From Callorhinus ursinus (taxonomy: Eukaryota; Chordata; Mammalia; Carnivora; Otariidae), in the NCBI RefSeq assembly GCF_003265705.1, contig NW_020312785.1, positions 132,495,790-132,559,789 of the forward strand: DNA of 64,000 bases, written 5' to 3'. The notes below the pieces were generated by a model. It saw only the letters and a program-made list of their open reading frames with translations. It was not told where the DNA came from and made no database searches. Made by a program: the position numbers and the translations under genes. The stretch's first letter is position 1. Each line of letters opens with the position of its first letter. This document shows, in pieces, positions 1 to 10,870 of this stretch.

Positions 1-15
1 GAAAGCAGAGAGACT

Positions 16-214
16 GGGCGCCTGGGTGGCTCAGTTGGTTAAGCGACTGCCTTTGCCTCAGGTCATGATCCTGGAGTCCCGGGATTGAGTCCCACATCGG
101 GCTTCCTGCTCAGCAGGGAGTCTGCTTCTCCCTCTGACCCTCTTCCCTCTCGTGCTCTCTATCTCTCATTCTCTCTCTCTCTCAAATAAATAAATAAAAT
201 CTTAAAAAAAAAAA
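16..214 (+). mobile_element. Can-SINE (tRNA-Lys-type), full length
   Basis: The element starts GGGCGCCTGGGTGGCTCAG and has an internal pol III A box (TGGCTCAGTTGG), a B-box-like GATTGAGTCC, a CT-rich section, (AATA)n with AATAAA, a TCTT and a poly(A) tail. This is the layout of carnivore T+ SINEs, which are transcribed by pol III and mobilised in trans by L1. Only 15 bases of left flank are present, and no target-site duplication (TSD) is clear. The wording (GGAGTCCCGGGATTGAGTCC, TCTGACCCTC) matches an arctoid rather than canid or felid subfamily, as recalled. Confidence 0.93.
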
Positions 215-1168
215 GAATGAGGTTCAACTTTTCAACTGGTGTGAGTGTGGAAGTCATAACAGGACCTGTTGTATGCAGTTGGAGGCTGGATACTATGTTT
301 TATCTCAAGTATATATAATTAAAAGATATCTGGAGACTCACACTCTTGCTACATTAGGGACTTGAAGCTCAGAAAAACAGAGCTCCTGCCCTACCAGCCT
401 TCCAAATGTTAGTCAACCTACATAAACCCTTGGCAGAAAAGTTGACACAATGAAAATGAACACTGCTCTCATTCTAGACTGAGTCACAAAGGAAGGAAGA
501 AGTACTATTTGATTCAAAACATTCTTATTTGGGGGAGATCTATTATAATGCACATCACCACCAACTGGAAAACAAAGGTTGTAAACTCAGGCGCTATTTT
601 CCTGGGACCTTGACATTTTAAAATAAAAGCCTTCATTGTTTACAGAATACTTTTCACATTAATGTCTCAGTTTCTTGTTCTTCAAGATAGTTATCTATGG
701 ATATTACAGAACTTCCTGAACTACCCATTTTCTGTGGGCACATAACATTTGAAAGATCCCTGAGGCCTGTTCCAAAACAAAGCACAGCAAAACAAATTAA
801 AACACTCTTGATTGTGACATTCTGTTTAAGTCATTATTCATGACACAGCTTTAAAAATTATCGCAAAAAAGTGGAGACCTGGGATTTGACTCCGGAGTTA
901 CTTACTTTTCTCAAATAATTCTCCTAACCTGCTCAGTCTTGGGTACCACTTCTTGGAAAAGTGACTTTGACGTTCTTCAATCTTATGACAACCCATCATA
1001 TAGCTTCCATATCCAAACTGAGCTTGCTGCCCAGCTGAGAATATCTTAAGTAGGCCCATAGGGATCATGTCTTTTCTGTTACCCTGATTCTTTAGCTGTA
1101 GATTATCAATGTAAGTTCCATACCTAACCCAACTCAGGCCAATTAGAGTGCTGCCTTGGAATTTTGTC
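215..1168. other. Unclassified non-coding stretch
   Basis: This is AT-rich sequence with no recognisable gene or clear repeat. The last 270 bases (about 895-1165) contain CCAATTAGAGT-type wording that recalls an old LTR-like family on the minus strand, but it is too diverged to name. The 90-codon minus-strand reading frame there shows no domain. Confidence 0.4.
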
Positions 1169-1184
1169 AAACTGCAACGTGGCA

Positions 1185-1380
1185 GGGGCGCACCTGGGTG
1201 GCTCAGTCATTAAGCATCTGCCTTCGGCTCGGGTCATGATCCCAGGGTCCTGGGATCAAGGCCCCCATCGGGCTCCCGGCTCCTCAGGAAGCTGCTTCTC
1301 CCTCTCCCACTCCCCCTGCTGTGTTCCTTCTCTTGCTGTGTCTCTCTCTGTCAATGAAAATCTTAAAAAAAAAAAAAAAA
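1185..1380 (+). mobile_element. Can-SINE with perfect 14-bp TSD
   Basis: The SINE runs from GGGGCGCACCTGGG to an 18-base A tail. ACTGCAACGTGGCA at 1171-1184 is repeated exactly at 1381-1394, which marks the insertion point. The undamaged duplication indicates a comparatively recent insertion. The short plus-strand and minus-strand reading frames here are translations of the SINE itself. Confidence 0.95.
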
Positions 1381-1394
1381 ACTGCAACGTGGCA

Positions 1395-1924
1395 AAGAAG
1401 CCTATACTCCTGATGAGAGCATGAGATGTGCAATTTTTTTCAGAGGAAAAAAAAATGAGCTCACACCTAGAGAGGTGAGACAAAAAGCGCTGGCTACATT
1501 TGAGCTTTTGGTTCCATTTGTCCCTAAGATCATTCAGCTTGTCTTCAAGCATATGATATCCCAGAATCCTTAAAAAAAATCTCTGCTACCCTTCCCACCC
1601 CCACCCCAAGCTACTTAGGTTTCTAAGCCACCAAAAAAAGAGTCCTATTAAATATAGTAATCCATTTGATTGTGAAAAATAAATAAATCTTTAACTAAAG
1701 ATCCAAGGAACTCCACAGAGATATTTATGTTAATCTTTCGAGTGTCTGGACAGCACACATTGTAGGATGTGCCACCCTTACAAGCTGTGAGACCAGGGGA
1801 TAGCATCTCCACCCTTCTAGGAGGTAAAAGACTTGTCTGACATATAATTAGCTTTGTTTCCATGGGAATTACTGTTTCTTGCTTACTGTATATTCCTGCC
1901 CACCCCAAACCCCCCAACAGGAGC
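1395..1924. other. Unclassified non-coding stretch
   Basis: No gene is recognised. The stretch contains short A runs and a C-rich patch near 1590-1610. Reading frames are short and domain-free. Confidence 0.4.
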
Positions 1925-2035
1925 TATACAAGGCAGGCATATTGGTTTTGTTCACTGACGTATCCAGCACCCAGAACAGGACTTTGTATACAGTAGGCTC
2001 TCAAGAAAGGTTTATTAAGTGAATGAGCTAACCTT
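1925..2035 (+). repeat. L2 LINE 3' end (diverged)
   Basis: The order TTTGTTCACTGACGTATCCAGCACCCAGAACAGGACT...ACAGTAGGCTCTCAAGAAAGGTTTATTAAGTGAATGA follows the L2 3' end (usual form: GTTCACTGCTGTATCCCCAG, then CATAGTAGGCGCTCAATAAA, then TTGAATGAATG). It is heavily mutated, as expected for an ancient mammalian repeat. Confidence 0.6.
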
Positions 2036-2202
2036 TGTCTATGTCCAGACCCTGTTAGGTAGGTTAGGTCTTCAAGGATGCTAGGCTTAAAGACAGAAGG
2101 AATAATGAAATTGAAAAGAGGGAAGAGAGAGTCTAAGATACTTGGAACAAAAAGCAACTTTAAAGGTCAAAAGAGAATTATTTTTAAATTTAACAATTTG
2201 GA

Positions 2203-2418
2203 GGGGAGCCTGGGGGGTGGCTCAGACGGTTGAGCATTGGACTCTTGGTTTCTGCTCAGGTCATGATCTCAGGGTCATGAGATTGAGACCCGCATGGGAC
2301 TCTGAGCACAAAGGGGTCTGCTTGAAATTCCCTCTCCCTCTGCTCCTCCCCCACCCCCACTGCTCACGCTTGTACTCTCTCTCAAATAAATAAATAAATA
2401 AAATCTTAAAAAAAAAAA
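2203..2418 (+). mobile_element. Can-SINE with 12-bp TSD
   Basis: This older subfamily carries GACTCTTGGTTTCTGCTCAGG. TAACAATTTGGA at 2191-2202 is repeated as TAACCATTTGGA at 2421-2432, one mismatch. The tail is (AATA)n, TCTT and A11. Confidence 0.93.
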
Positions 2419-2539
2419 TGTAACCATTTGGAAACCTTTTGCTAACCGATCAATAGATGAAGCAAATGTATCTCTCTCCATCCCAACTTTATTTCCTATT
2501 TTACTTACTGCTGGTTATACCATTATATATTCTTTCCTT

Positions 2540-2990
2540 CCTTTAGTAATAGGACCCCTTCAGTTTTAGTTAAGCAAATGGCAGCCCCACCAAGAACCAG
2601 CAGCTAGATAAGGTCATGTGACTAAGCTTTGACCAATGGGATGCTAGCAGAAGTGAATGGGTTTTTTTTTTCTGAATTATGCCTTTATTTTTTTTAAGAT
2701 TATTTATTTGAGGGGTGGGGGAGGGGCCGAGGGAGAGGAAGAGAGAAACTCAAACAGCCTCCGTGCTGAGCACAGAGCCGGGGCTCCATCTCACAACCCT
2801 GAGATCTTGACCTGAGCTGAAACCAAGAGTTGGGCACTTACACCGACTGCACCACCCAGGCACCTCTGAGTTATGCCTTTAAAAGGCATGAGTATGCTCA
2901 CTCCTCAGACCTTTTTTTCTTCTCATTGACTATGATACAAGTATAATGGCAGAATATTGGGGAAGGTCAGTAAAAAGACATGATTGCTGG
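2540..2990 (+). repeat. Ancient LTR-like interspersed repeat, split by a SINE
   Basis: Sequence before the SINE (GGTCATGTGACTAAG..TTTGACCAATGGGATG..AGCAGAAGTGA) and after it (TTTAAAAGGCATGAG..TTCTTCTC..) follows an old mammalian repeat with the order GTCATGTGACTGAG, GGCCAATGGGATGT, GCAGAAGTGA. I cannot name the family. The minus-strand SINE at 2688-2866 interrupts it. Confidence 0.35.
2688..2866 (-). mobile_element. Can-SINE with 15-bp TSD
   Basis: The poly(T) and AAGATTATTTATTTG are on the left and the CCCAGGCACCTC start is on the right. TGAATTATGCCTTTA (2673-2687) is repeated as TGAGTTATGCCTTTA (2867-2881), one mismatch. Confidence 0.93.
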
Positions 2991-3149
2991 CTGATCCATG
3001 AGCTGGACCCAGGCACTTAGAGGCTCAGCCCCTCCCCTGTTCTTAGAATGTGGGTTCCATTTGTCTTTCCCACTCCCAGAGGCTGCTCCAAGGACACAGC
3101 CTTGAGATAGTGATATGATGAGAACACCTGCGCAGTACATGGCTGAACC

Positions 3150-3445
3150 CAGTTAAGGTCTCTTGATGAACTTTTTAAGATATGGTGGGAAGGTGAGGGC
3201 ATCCATTCTTCTTGCTGCTGCCCACTACAAGCCTCATATATAAGTTCACTTTACTCATTAAACCTGCCACCCACCACCTTGGAGTGGCCGGCCTCCTTCG
3301 ATCTCTCGCTGCCCTGCACATATGGGGGGCGGTTTCAGATCATAGCCAGAAAGCTCCTGAGAGGGTTGCAAACTGGCACAGAACCCAGACTAGCCATCTT
3401 AGACTGCCAAAGGGAAGCTTTATGCCAAGGATGGCAGCATAAAAA
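3150..3445 (+). repeat. Possible solo LTR fragment
   Basis: CATATATAAGTTCACTTTACTCATTAAACC (3235-3264) combines a TATA-like box with an ATTAAA-like signal, as LTR U3/R regions do. It is followed by a GC-rich stretch with a TCGATCTCTCGCTGCCC motif. The family is not recognised, and it could be unique DNA. Confidence 0.25.
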
Positions 3446-3660
3446 TAAAGAAGTTAAGGCTTATGACAGCATGGATGTGCCATATTAACCCCTCACATTT
3501 GAATAGTTAACATGAAGGAAAAGTAACTGTCTATTTTATTTAAGACACTTCTATGTTTGTGTCTTTGTTATAATTAATCTGAGCTGGAACTTTTCCTATC
3601 TTCAATTGGCTCACACCACATTTATGTTTTTTAAGTTTTGGGTTTTTTATTTATTTATTT

Positions 3661-3912
3661 TTTAAAGATTTTATTTATCTTTTTAAGATTTTATTTATTT
3701 ATTTGATACAGAGAGAGTGAGCACATGAGCAGGGGGAGGGGCGGAGAGAGAAGACCCCTCTGAGCAGAGAGCGCACCCCTGAACAGACTGAGCCACCCAG
3801 GTGCCCCAAAGATTTTATTTTTAAGTAACCTTTACACCCGATATGGAGCTTGACTTTACAACCCTGAGATCAAGAGTTTCACCGTCTTCTGACTGAGCCA
3901 GCCAGGCACCCT
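3661..3912 (-). mobile_element. Older short Can-SINE, interrupted by a younger one
   Basis: The right part (3808-3912: AAAGATTTTATTTTTAAGTAACC ... GACTGAGCCAGCCAGGCACC) and the left stub (3661-3676) form one short minus-strand tRNA-derived SINE. It is split by the element at 3677-3807. Confidence 0.8.
3677..3807 (-). mobile_element. Younger Can-SINE nested in a SINE tail
   Basis: This element is shortened internally: the B-box region between GAGCAGAGAGCGC and GAACAGACTGAGCC is missing. It sits between AAAGATTTTATTT at 3664-3676 and the same 13 bases at 3808-3820. That duplication comes from the A-rich tail of the host SINE. Confidence 0.85.
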
Positions 3913-4204
3913 GATACAGGTTTTTAGAAGAGGGAACTTAATCCAGTCCCTGAATTATGGGCAAACATTAGGAAGTAGGGACTATACAGCAGTTTGAAGG
4001 TGGGGAGGGAGGACAGGCAGAATGAACAGTAGCCTAGAGTCAGGGAAATGCATGCCTTGTTCAGTCACAGTTGATTGTTCACGTAGGAAGTGTAATGGAC
4101 ATATTTTTGTTTTTGTTTGTTTGACTTCCTTTGCTTTCAGGAATTGCTCCTCCATTACTTGTGATTCTGATTTTTTTTTTTTTTTTTTTGGCAATCACAT
4201 GGCC

Positions 4205-4650
4205 CCGCCTTCTACCTGATGGGAATGGATTTGGGACTCTGTCTGTCCAATCAGGGCACTGTATGCCCCTGTCCTAGAACCCGGAACAGCACGTGACCTA
4301 AGCAGAGCCAGAGTCCGTTGGGGAGATTAATAAGGGCACAAGAGGAGAAGGGATTATTTCTCTTCTCTGTGATTGCTAGCTAGAAGACAGCTTTGCCATG
4401 GGCATAACTGCTGTTACGGAGAATAAGGCTGCCTAAGATAAGTCAGCTTGGGAGGATAAAGAGCCTTGAGGAGAAGAAAGGCAGTCCTGAGGGCCGCTTG
4501 AATCCTTGGAGGCAACTGTGCCTGAAGCAAAACTCTCCTCCCACCTTGGACTTTCCAGTTACAGGAGCCAATCAATTCCTCGTGTGTTTCTGCTCTGTTG
4601 TAGTCTTGTCACCTGCAACTGAAAGAAACCTGACTAGTTCAGGACTAACC
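4205..4650 (+). repeat. Ancient LTR-like interspersed repeat
   Basis: The order GTCCAATCAGGGCACT, GCACGTGACCTAAGC, TTTCCAGTTACAGGAGCCAATCAATTCC, GTCACCTGCAACTGAAAGAAACCTGACTA follows an old mammalian LTR-like family that ends in a GCAACCGAAAGAGTCCTGACTA-type motif. I cannot name the family securely. A 20-base T run at about 4162-4179 precedes it. Confidence 0.45.
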
Positions 4651-4799
4651 AAAGATAAGATTAGAAAGTAGACACCATTGTCTTAATTAACAGTGGCGGC
4701 CCTACGTGCTCGACAAAAAAAATTTGGACTCGCATTTGAAGACGACAAGATGAGCCGTTTAAATTAGGAGGCTGTTCAGGTGGTATACTGGGGTCCTTC

Positions 4800-4975
4800 A
4801 GTGGAAAGAGCATACCAGGTGATAAGTCTAGCCTTATCACTTCCTGGCAGTGTTTTCTCATCTGCAGAATGGGGGTCATTTCAAGGGCTTCGCTGGGTGG
4901 CTGAGAGAAATACATTAAATAATATATTAAGCACCTAATACACTGGTACATTTGAAGCATAGTAACTCTTCCTAT
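4800..4975 (+). repeat. MIR SINE (diverged)
   Basis: TTATCACTTCCTGGCAG, TTTTCTCATCTGCAGAATGGGGGTCATTTC, TGAGAGAAATACATTAAATAATATATTAAGCAC matches the MIR order (CACTTACTAGCTGTG, TCTGTAAAATGGGG, GGATTAAATGAG). It lies inside a 245-codon minus-strand reading frame (4661-5398) that is therefore not thought to be a gene. Confidence 0.6.
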
Positions 4976-5786
4976 GGTGATCCTGGTGGTGGTGATGGTG
5001 ATGGAAGATGGAGGAGGAGGAGCAGGAGAATGGGAGAGCTGCTCCCGGACGAGGTCAGCAGGCGGGGAAATGAGTAAGGATGGTGTCGAGAGACGCTGAC
5101 AAACATCAGCAGGACTATATGCAGTCTGCAGGTGCGAAGTGTGGGAAAGGCAAAAGTCAGTTATGAACCAAGGGTGAAGTATCTGCGGAACTGACAGATT
5201 CTTGAACTTTCTCTTCTGCATCCATACCATGAAAAATAGGAAAAACAACAATGAAACAATTCTCTCTGTGGCTGTAGGTGTGCTTGCATATGGGTGATAG
5301 AAGATGCTAGAGACTCCACTGGGTATTCTTCCTACCCAGTGCCCGCTACAGAATGTGCAGGGTCCTGCGCAAAATGAAAATTCAGGTTCTTTGTTCAAAA
5401 AATCAAGAAAACAGTTTTTTCCTTTCTTTAAGGTCTTTTGATCGGTGTAAGCATTTTTGTTTGTTTGTTTTAGATCTTTAATGTCACATTATCTCGGATA
5501 TAGGGATACTTACAGTGCCAGGGCAAACCCTCCAGACGCCTGGGGCCCTGCCCTGCAACTTGGTTAGTGCCTGACCTTGATCCTTCCCACACTTGTGCTC
5601 AGGCCCTGTGCCTGGCAGAGGGCTGCAGTGGTCCCTGGCAGGGGTACAGGAACAGGCAGACAAAACAGGAGACAGGGAGGTGGTGGGAGGTGGGACTTTG
5701 GGTGAGTTGAGTTTCCAAAACCTAGCACATGCTCCAATGTCCCTTTGGGCTTCAGTTAGAAAATACAAATAAAAGATAAGACTATT
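4976..5786. other. Unclassified non-coding stretch
   Basis: There is a GGTGGT/GGAGGA-rich microsatellite-like patch at about 4981-5035. No gene is recognised. A 94-codon minus-strand frame (5484-5768) has no domain. Confidence 0.4.
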
Positions 5787-5976
5787 GGGTGCCTGGGTGG
5801 CTCAGTCATTAAGCGTCTGCCTTCAGCTCAGGTTATGATCCCAGGGTCATGGGATCGAGTCCCACGTCGGGCTCCTGCTCAGCAGGCAGTCTGCTTCTCC
5901 CTTTACCCTTCCCCCCTGCTCATGATCACTCTCTCTCCCACTCTCTCTCTCAAATAAATAAAATCTTAAAAAAAAA
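5787..5976 (+). mobile_element. Can-SINE
   Basis: It is full length, GGGTGCCTGGGTGGCTCAG to AATCTT-A9, with a B box GGATCGAGTCCC. The TSD is not convincing. Confidence 0.92.
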
Positions 5977-6044
5977 TAAAATTATCAAATATTTCTAGAT
6001 GGTGACCACAGACTATTGAACTCCAAGCATGTGGTCCCCTTCTA

Positions 6045-6495
6045 GGATAGTTAATTTTTATATATCAACTTTACTGGCCCATGGGGTGCCCAGATATTTG
6101 GTCAGACATTATTCTGTGAGTTTCTGCGAGGGTGTTTTTGGCTGAAATTAATATTTAAATCAGTAGACTGAGTCAAGTTGACTGCCTTCTCTAATATGGA
6201 TGGAACTCATCTAGTCAGTTGAATAAAACAAAAAGGCTGACCCCCTTCCAAGTAAGAGTTTTTCCTGCTTTCAGACTCATACTGAAACATCAGCTGTTTC
6301 TGGGTCTTGAGCCTGCTAGCTTGTGTACTGGAACTTACACGAATGGCCCTCCTGGTTCTCAGGCATGTGGACTCTGACTGAAACTAAGCCATCAGCTTCC
6401 CCAGGTCTGCAGCTTCCTGACTCACCCACTAGATCTTGGGATTTACCAGCCTCCATAATCACATGAGTCAATTCCTTATCTTTGGAGAATCCTGA
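6045..6495 (+). repeat. ERVL/MaLR-type LTR (MLT2-like?), diverged
   Basis: The order TAGTTAATTTTTATATATCAACTT, GGCCCATGGGGTGCCC, AGATATTTGGTCAGACATTATTCTG, ATTTAAATCAGTAGACTGAG, CAGCCTCCATAATCACATGAGTCAATTCC matches a common mammalian LTR that I recall. The subfamily name is uncertain. Confidence 0.6.
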
Positions 6496-6902
6496 ATTTC
6501 TGGGTACAGGGCTTGTGTGACTACACTGATCATATAGCCACGAAGCTGGTGCTGTTCCTACTTTCCCCACTTGCTCCCACATCCCACACAAAGAAAGCGA
6601 GAGGGGGAAATTGACTAGTGGGGAGAAGAAATTGCCTTGGTTCTAATGAGCTATCAGTAATACCTTGTGTTATAATAAAGTACAAGTAAATTTTTAATGC
6701 CTAACAATAAAGGTACAGACTCCATTAAGACAGCTTGCAAATTTCCATTGTTCCAAGATCACATACTGAAACCAACTGAGGTAGAAAAATGTTAATTTCA
6801 TAGGCTAAAATGGTAAGAATTTGGAGGTAATGACTGAATGAAGGTCCATCCTGTGTACAAGGAGCTCAGCTTTTTACCCTGTGCAAGGTCAACAGTACGT
6901 TT

Positions 6903-7095
6903 TTTTTTTTTTAAAGATTTATTTATTTATTTATTCATGAGAGACAGAGGAGGAGAGAGAGAGAGAGAGAGAAGCAGAGGGGGAAGCAGGCTCCCAAGGA
7001 GCAGGGAGCCCGATGCGGGACTCGATCCCAGGACCCCGGGATCATGACCTGAGCTGAAGGCAGACACTTAACCATCTGAGCCACCCAGGCGCCCA
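6903..7095 (-). mobile_element. Can-SINE with TSD
   Basis: GTCAACAGTACGTTTT (from 6889) recurs as GTCAACAGTACATTTT (from 7096). The body contains a (GA)n run at about 6953-6972. The 5' end is at the right (CCACCCAGGCGCCC). Confidence 0.94.
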
Positions 7096-7106
7096 GTCAA
7101 CAGTAC

Positions 7107-8120
7107 ATTTTATGCTGTAGGGCGACAAGGCCTTATCCAACACCCTGGGGCCAGATGTCAGAATTCAGAATTATCTTGGAATTTTACAAAAGTAATACAG
7201 TGTAAGTACTGTATATTATTTACACTTGCAGCAGACTCTGGGACAGCACTCTGTGCTAAAATACATTAACATTTCTGAAGTAAAACACGTGGATATTTAT
7301 GCTAGCTGGCCAAAGACTGTAAATAGCCTCCTGTCAGTCTAGGTAAGACTTTGCTTTCAAATGAGTTCAGGTGAGGTCAAATTTTGCTGCCAAATGAGTT
7401 ACAAACACCCATTTTGGAGAACTTTCTGGATTTTGGAAATGCAGGTCAGGGTTAGTGAATTTGTAGTTCCTATTTCCATGGTTGGCCTCACCTGCCATTC
7501 ACATTCACATTCCTCCTGCAATGGAGTCAGAACAAAATGTGGGGGAGAGCTTGTGGGGAAAGCATCCTGTGATACAGAGGAAAGGCCCAGAGAAAGGCTT
7601 AGGGTTTAGCCTTGCAATTGCTTTCCACACAATTTGGCCCAGCCACTGAGCGCTATGTGAGCCTAGAAAATGAATCAGAAGCAAGATGCAGGAGACAGAA
7701 ATCCCCACAATCTCTACTGGAGTTGTTCCTTCATGCACTGTAGCACACCCATAGAAACTTCTTCCTAAGGCATCCTAATGGCAGCTGCTAGCCCTTGGAG
7801 CCCTGAACTGGGAAAAGTCATCCAGCTCTTTTAAAAAGCATTCATGTCTGTCAACTGAGGGGCTAGTCATATTTACACTTGGGGAAAAGGCTTTAAGAGA
7901 CTGTCTACAACATCCAGTCACAGGGAGGTTATTTGGAAGCATTGTCTTCAAATACGTGGGGTGGGTAGTTATCTGTGACTATCACATACACAGGAAACTC
8001 CCCACCCCTCGTTCTCAGCATATCTCTCATCATGCCATCAATTCAGTTGGTGTTTAGCTGGAGGCCTTGTTAGCATTTTATGACACCGTCTTGGAAATTC
8101 TCAGGCCATTGTAGGAATAT
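7107..8120. other. Unclassified non-coding stretch
   Basis: No gene or confident repeat is seen. Overlapping short frames on both strands near 7361-7738 have no domains. Confidence 0.4.
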
Positions 8121-8133
8121 TGAGGTTTTCTTT

Positions 8134-8343
8134 GTTTTTTTTTTTTCTTTTAAGATTTTATTTATTTATTTGACAGAGAGAGAGAGACACAGCGAGAGAG
8201 GGAACACAAGCAGGGGGAGTGGGAGAGGGAGAAGCAGGCTTCCCGCTGAGCAAGGAGCCGGATGCGGGGCTCGATTCCAGGACCCTGGGATCATGACCTG
8301 AGCCGAAGGCAGACGCTTAACGATTGAGCCACCCTGGCACCAC
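8134..8343 (-). mobile_element. Can-SINE, first half of a tandem dimer
   Basis: This complete minus-strand SINE has its 3' (T-rich) end against TSD copy TGAGGTTTTCTTT at 8121-8133. Its 5' end abuts the T run of the next SINE, with no flank DNA between them. Confidence 0.93.
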
Positions 8344-8555
8344 TTCTTTTTTTTTTTTTTTTTTTCCCCAAAGATTTCATTCATTCCTTTGAAAGAGAGA
8401 GAGATAGAGCACAAGCAGGGGGAGAGGCAGAGGGAGAGGGAGAAGCAGACTCCCCGCCAAGCCGGGAGCCCAACATGGGGCTCGATCCCAGGACCTGGAG
8501 ATCATGACCTGAGCCGAAGGCAGGCGCCCAACCATCTGAGCCACCCAGGCACCAC
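8344..8555 (-). mobile_element. Can-SINE, second half of a tandem dimer
   Basis: This complete minus-strand SINE has its 5' end at the right against the second TSD copy TGAGGTTTTCTTT (8556-8568). The two SINEs together share a single duplication. Confidence 0.93.
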
Positions 8556-8568
8556 TGAGGTTTTCTTT

Positions 8569-9222
8569 AGAGGATGTAATTCCCAAGCAATTGAATATTG
8601 CTCCTGTTAAAGGTAAAGGAAGGCTTTGCCTGCAGGGACCCTTCTGCATGGCAGTGCCGCCTCATGCATTTTGAAGTCTTACATACCCTCGAAGGACCAA
8701 TGCCATCACTGCTGAAAAAACCAGGAACAGAGACTTTCCTGGTTCCTCCAGTTGAACTCTTATATCTGAGTTCTCACTGAACATTTTCAGGGTCTTGTAT
8801 GAAGCATCAATTACTTTTTATCTTGCCAAATTATATCTTATCTCTAAATAAGAGTGGTTTGGGGTTTTGGGGGGGTTTGTTTGTTTGTTTGTTTTTTCTG
8901 GAAAGCACTCATTTTTACATCTGAAACTGCTCCTAGGCCACAACCTTAAATGGAAGTAAATACTTAACAATGTTCTTAATAAATGAATAATTTTGGACTT
9001 AAATATTTATTTTCCTTGTGGCAATCTGGGTTAAAAATTCCTAGTAACCTAGTAATTTTTGCATTTTCCAGCAAATGCTCAACAAATATATTAAGTGGTA
9101 TAACCAGTTGTGTACTAAAGATTTCTCCCTTCATTGTTACCAATATCTTGTTATGCTGTCGTTTGTTGTTATGAATACTGTGCACTTAACTTTGTCAGTA
9201 TTTGTTTCCTTATTAGTTCACT
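8569..9222. other. Unclassified non-coding stretch
   Basis: There is a G-rich then (GTTT)n patch at about 8860-8893. Otherwise this is AT-rich sequence with no recognisable gene. Confidence 0.4.
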
Positions 9223-9238
9223 AAGAAAATAAATTCTA

Positions 9239-9420
9239 GGGGCACCTGGGTGGCTCAGTCAGTTAAGCATCTGCCTTCAGCTCAGGTCATGATCCCAGAG
9301 TCCTGGGATCGAGTCCTGCATCAGGCTCCCTGCTCCACAGGGAGCCTGCTTCTCCCTCTGCCTCTGCCTCCTTCTCTCTCTCTGTCTCTCATGAGTAAAT
9401 AAATAACATCTTAAAAAAAA
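9239..9420 (+). mobile_element. Can-SINE with 16-bp TSD
   Basis: AAGAAAATAAATTCTA (9223-9238) is repeated as AAGAAAAGAAATTCTA (9421-9436), one mismatch. It is full length with B box GGATCGAGTCC. Confidence 0.94.
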
Positions 9421-9436
9421 AAGAAAAGAAATTCTA

Positions 9437-10099
9437 TCTTAAAAAAGATCTCTGGTAAGTTATTGGCAAAGCAGGATTAGAAAGATAGTGTATTATTTTT
9501 TAAAAATCATATTACTCCCTGATTACTCAATATCAGTCACTACTGATTGTGCAACAATGAAAGTAAAATTTAAAAGCAAGAGGTTCAAAAAGGAGTTAGG
9601 AAATTAGACTATGAATGGAATGTGTAAAAGAATTAGGACTAAGAAATTTTAAGACTCACAGCTGTCCTAGGAATTTAACCAATCACAGTGTTCACAATAG
9701 AGTATATAAAGGAATGCATGTTATATTGGTTCACATTAAACCAGGGCTTTGAAGTGCTGAAATTCAAGCGAGAAACCTGCATAATCCTCATTGCTTAAAG
9801 AAAGAGAGAGAGAGAATCAATTTATTCATCACCAGTAACATGATCATTCGCTGTATTGACACTGCTAAGGCAGTAAATAATCTAAGATGGGTTTGTTGGA
9901 ATTAGTACATTTATCTCTTAGACATGCAGAAAGCGGTATTTAACTAGCAAGGAAAGGTGCCAGATAAAATATAGAATGCACAGTTAACTTTGAATTTCAG
10001 ATAAACAACAGATGATTTTTTTTAGTAGAAGTGTGTCCCAAACATTTCGTGGATATTTGAGATTGGTATCTCAGTTCTGATTTTTTGTCACCTTCTAAT
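9437..10099. other. Unclassified non-coding stretch
   Basis: This is AT-rich sequence with no gene recognised. A short (GA)n run lies at about 9801-9814. Confidence 0.4.
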
Positions 10100-10870
10100 G
10101 TCATCATTCATTCATTCATTTACTGATTCAACACTGAATTGTTGGGAGCCTTACTCATTGATGAGTACTATGCCTAACATTCACCACACAGTGGTGAACA
10201 AAACAGAGATGACCTTTTCTCCATCGTCCCTGCAGTTTAGTAGGCTGACATAGACAAGTAAAAAGACAATCACTCTAGGGGTGCCTCACTGGCTCAGTTG
10301 GAAGAACACGTGACCCTTGATTGTGAGGTTGTGGGTTTGAGCCCCTCACTGGGTATAGAGACTACATAAATAAAAATAAACTTTCAAAAAAAGGCAGTCA
10401 CTCAGTAATGTAATAAATGCCATGATTCACGGTTTGTTTATTGGAGGAGTAGGTAGTGCAGCCTTGGGTCGGAAAAAGATTCCCAGAAGATGTGATACCT
10501 AGATAGGGCCAAAGGCAAAAATGTTGGGGAAGTGGAGGCAGGTTCTTATCAGAGAGTACCTGCCACGAAGGCAAGGCTTGGGGGACGAGAGCTATAATGG
10601 AACACTCAAGAAACTGAAAACTCCAATATTTAGTATGGCTGAACCATGGTGGTGGGAAACGTGAAGAGGTATGTCATGGCCAGATCACCACGGGCCTTGT
10701 TTCAGCCCAACTGAATGGTCCATGCAGCAAGAAGACATAGTCATATTTACAAATTAGAAAGCTCCCACTGGCAAGAGAAGAGAGAATAGGCTGAAAGGGA
10801 GGATGCTGTGATTGAGGGCTTGGGAATGGGTGTGGAGAGAAGGAGATACATGCAAGAGCTAGTTGGGAGG
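10100..10870 (-). repeat. L2 LINE, split by a SINE
   Basis: CATTCATTCATTTACTGATTC...AGTGGTGAACAAAACAGAGATGACC (reverse complement of the L2 3' region) continues beyond the SINE at 10278-10389 with CAGTAATGTAATAAATGCCATGA, GCAAGGCTTGGGG, GGCCAGATCACCACGGGCCTTG and GCTGTGATTGAGGGC. This is a long but decayed L2 copy on the minus strand. Confidence 0.6.
10278..10389 (+). mobile_element. Short, older tRNA-derived Can-SINE
   Basis: This is a roughly 112-bp element: GGGGTGCCTCACTGGCTCAGTTGG, GTTTGAGCCCC, then an A-rich tail, without the CT-rich middle. AAAGACAATCACTC (10262-10275) recurs as AAAGGCAGTCACTC (10390-10403). Confidence 0.85.

Noticed and set aside
4661..5398. Longest reading frame in the window, 245 codons, minus strand
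   Set aside because: It overlaps a MIR on the opposite strand and GGTGGT-type simple sequence, has no domain, and nothing suggests a promoter or splice sites. It is most likely chance.
8166..8649. Frames with VAQSVKRLPSAQVMIPGSW-like peptides (also at 1164, 16643, 60700, 61490 and elsewhere)
   Set aside because: These are translations of Can-SINE sequence and recur wherever a SINE lies.
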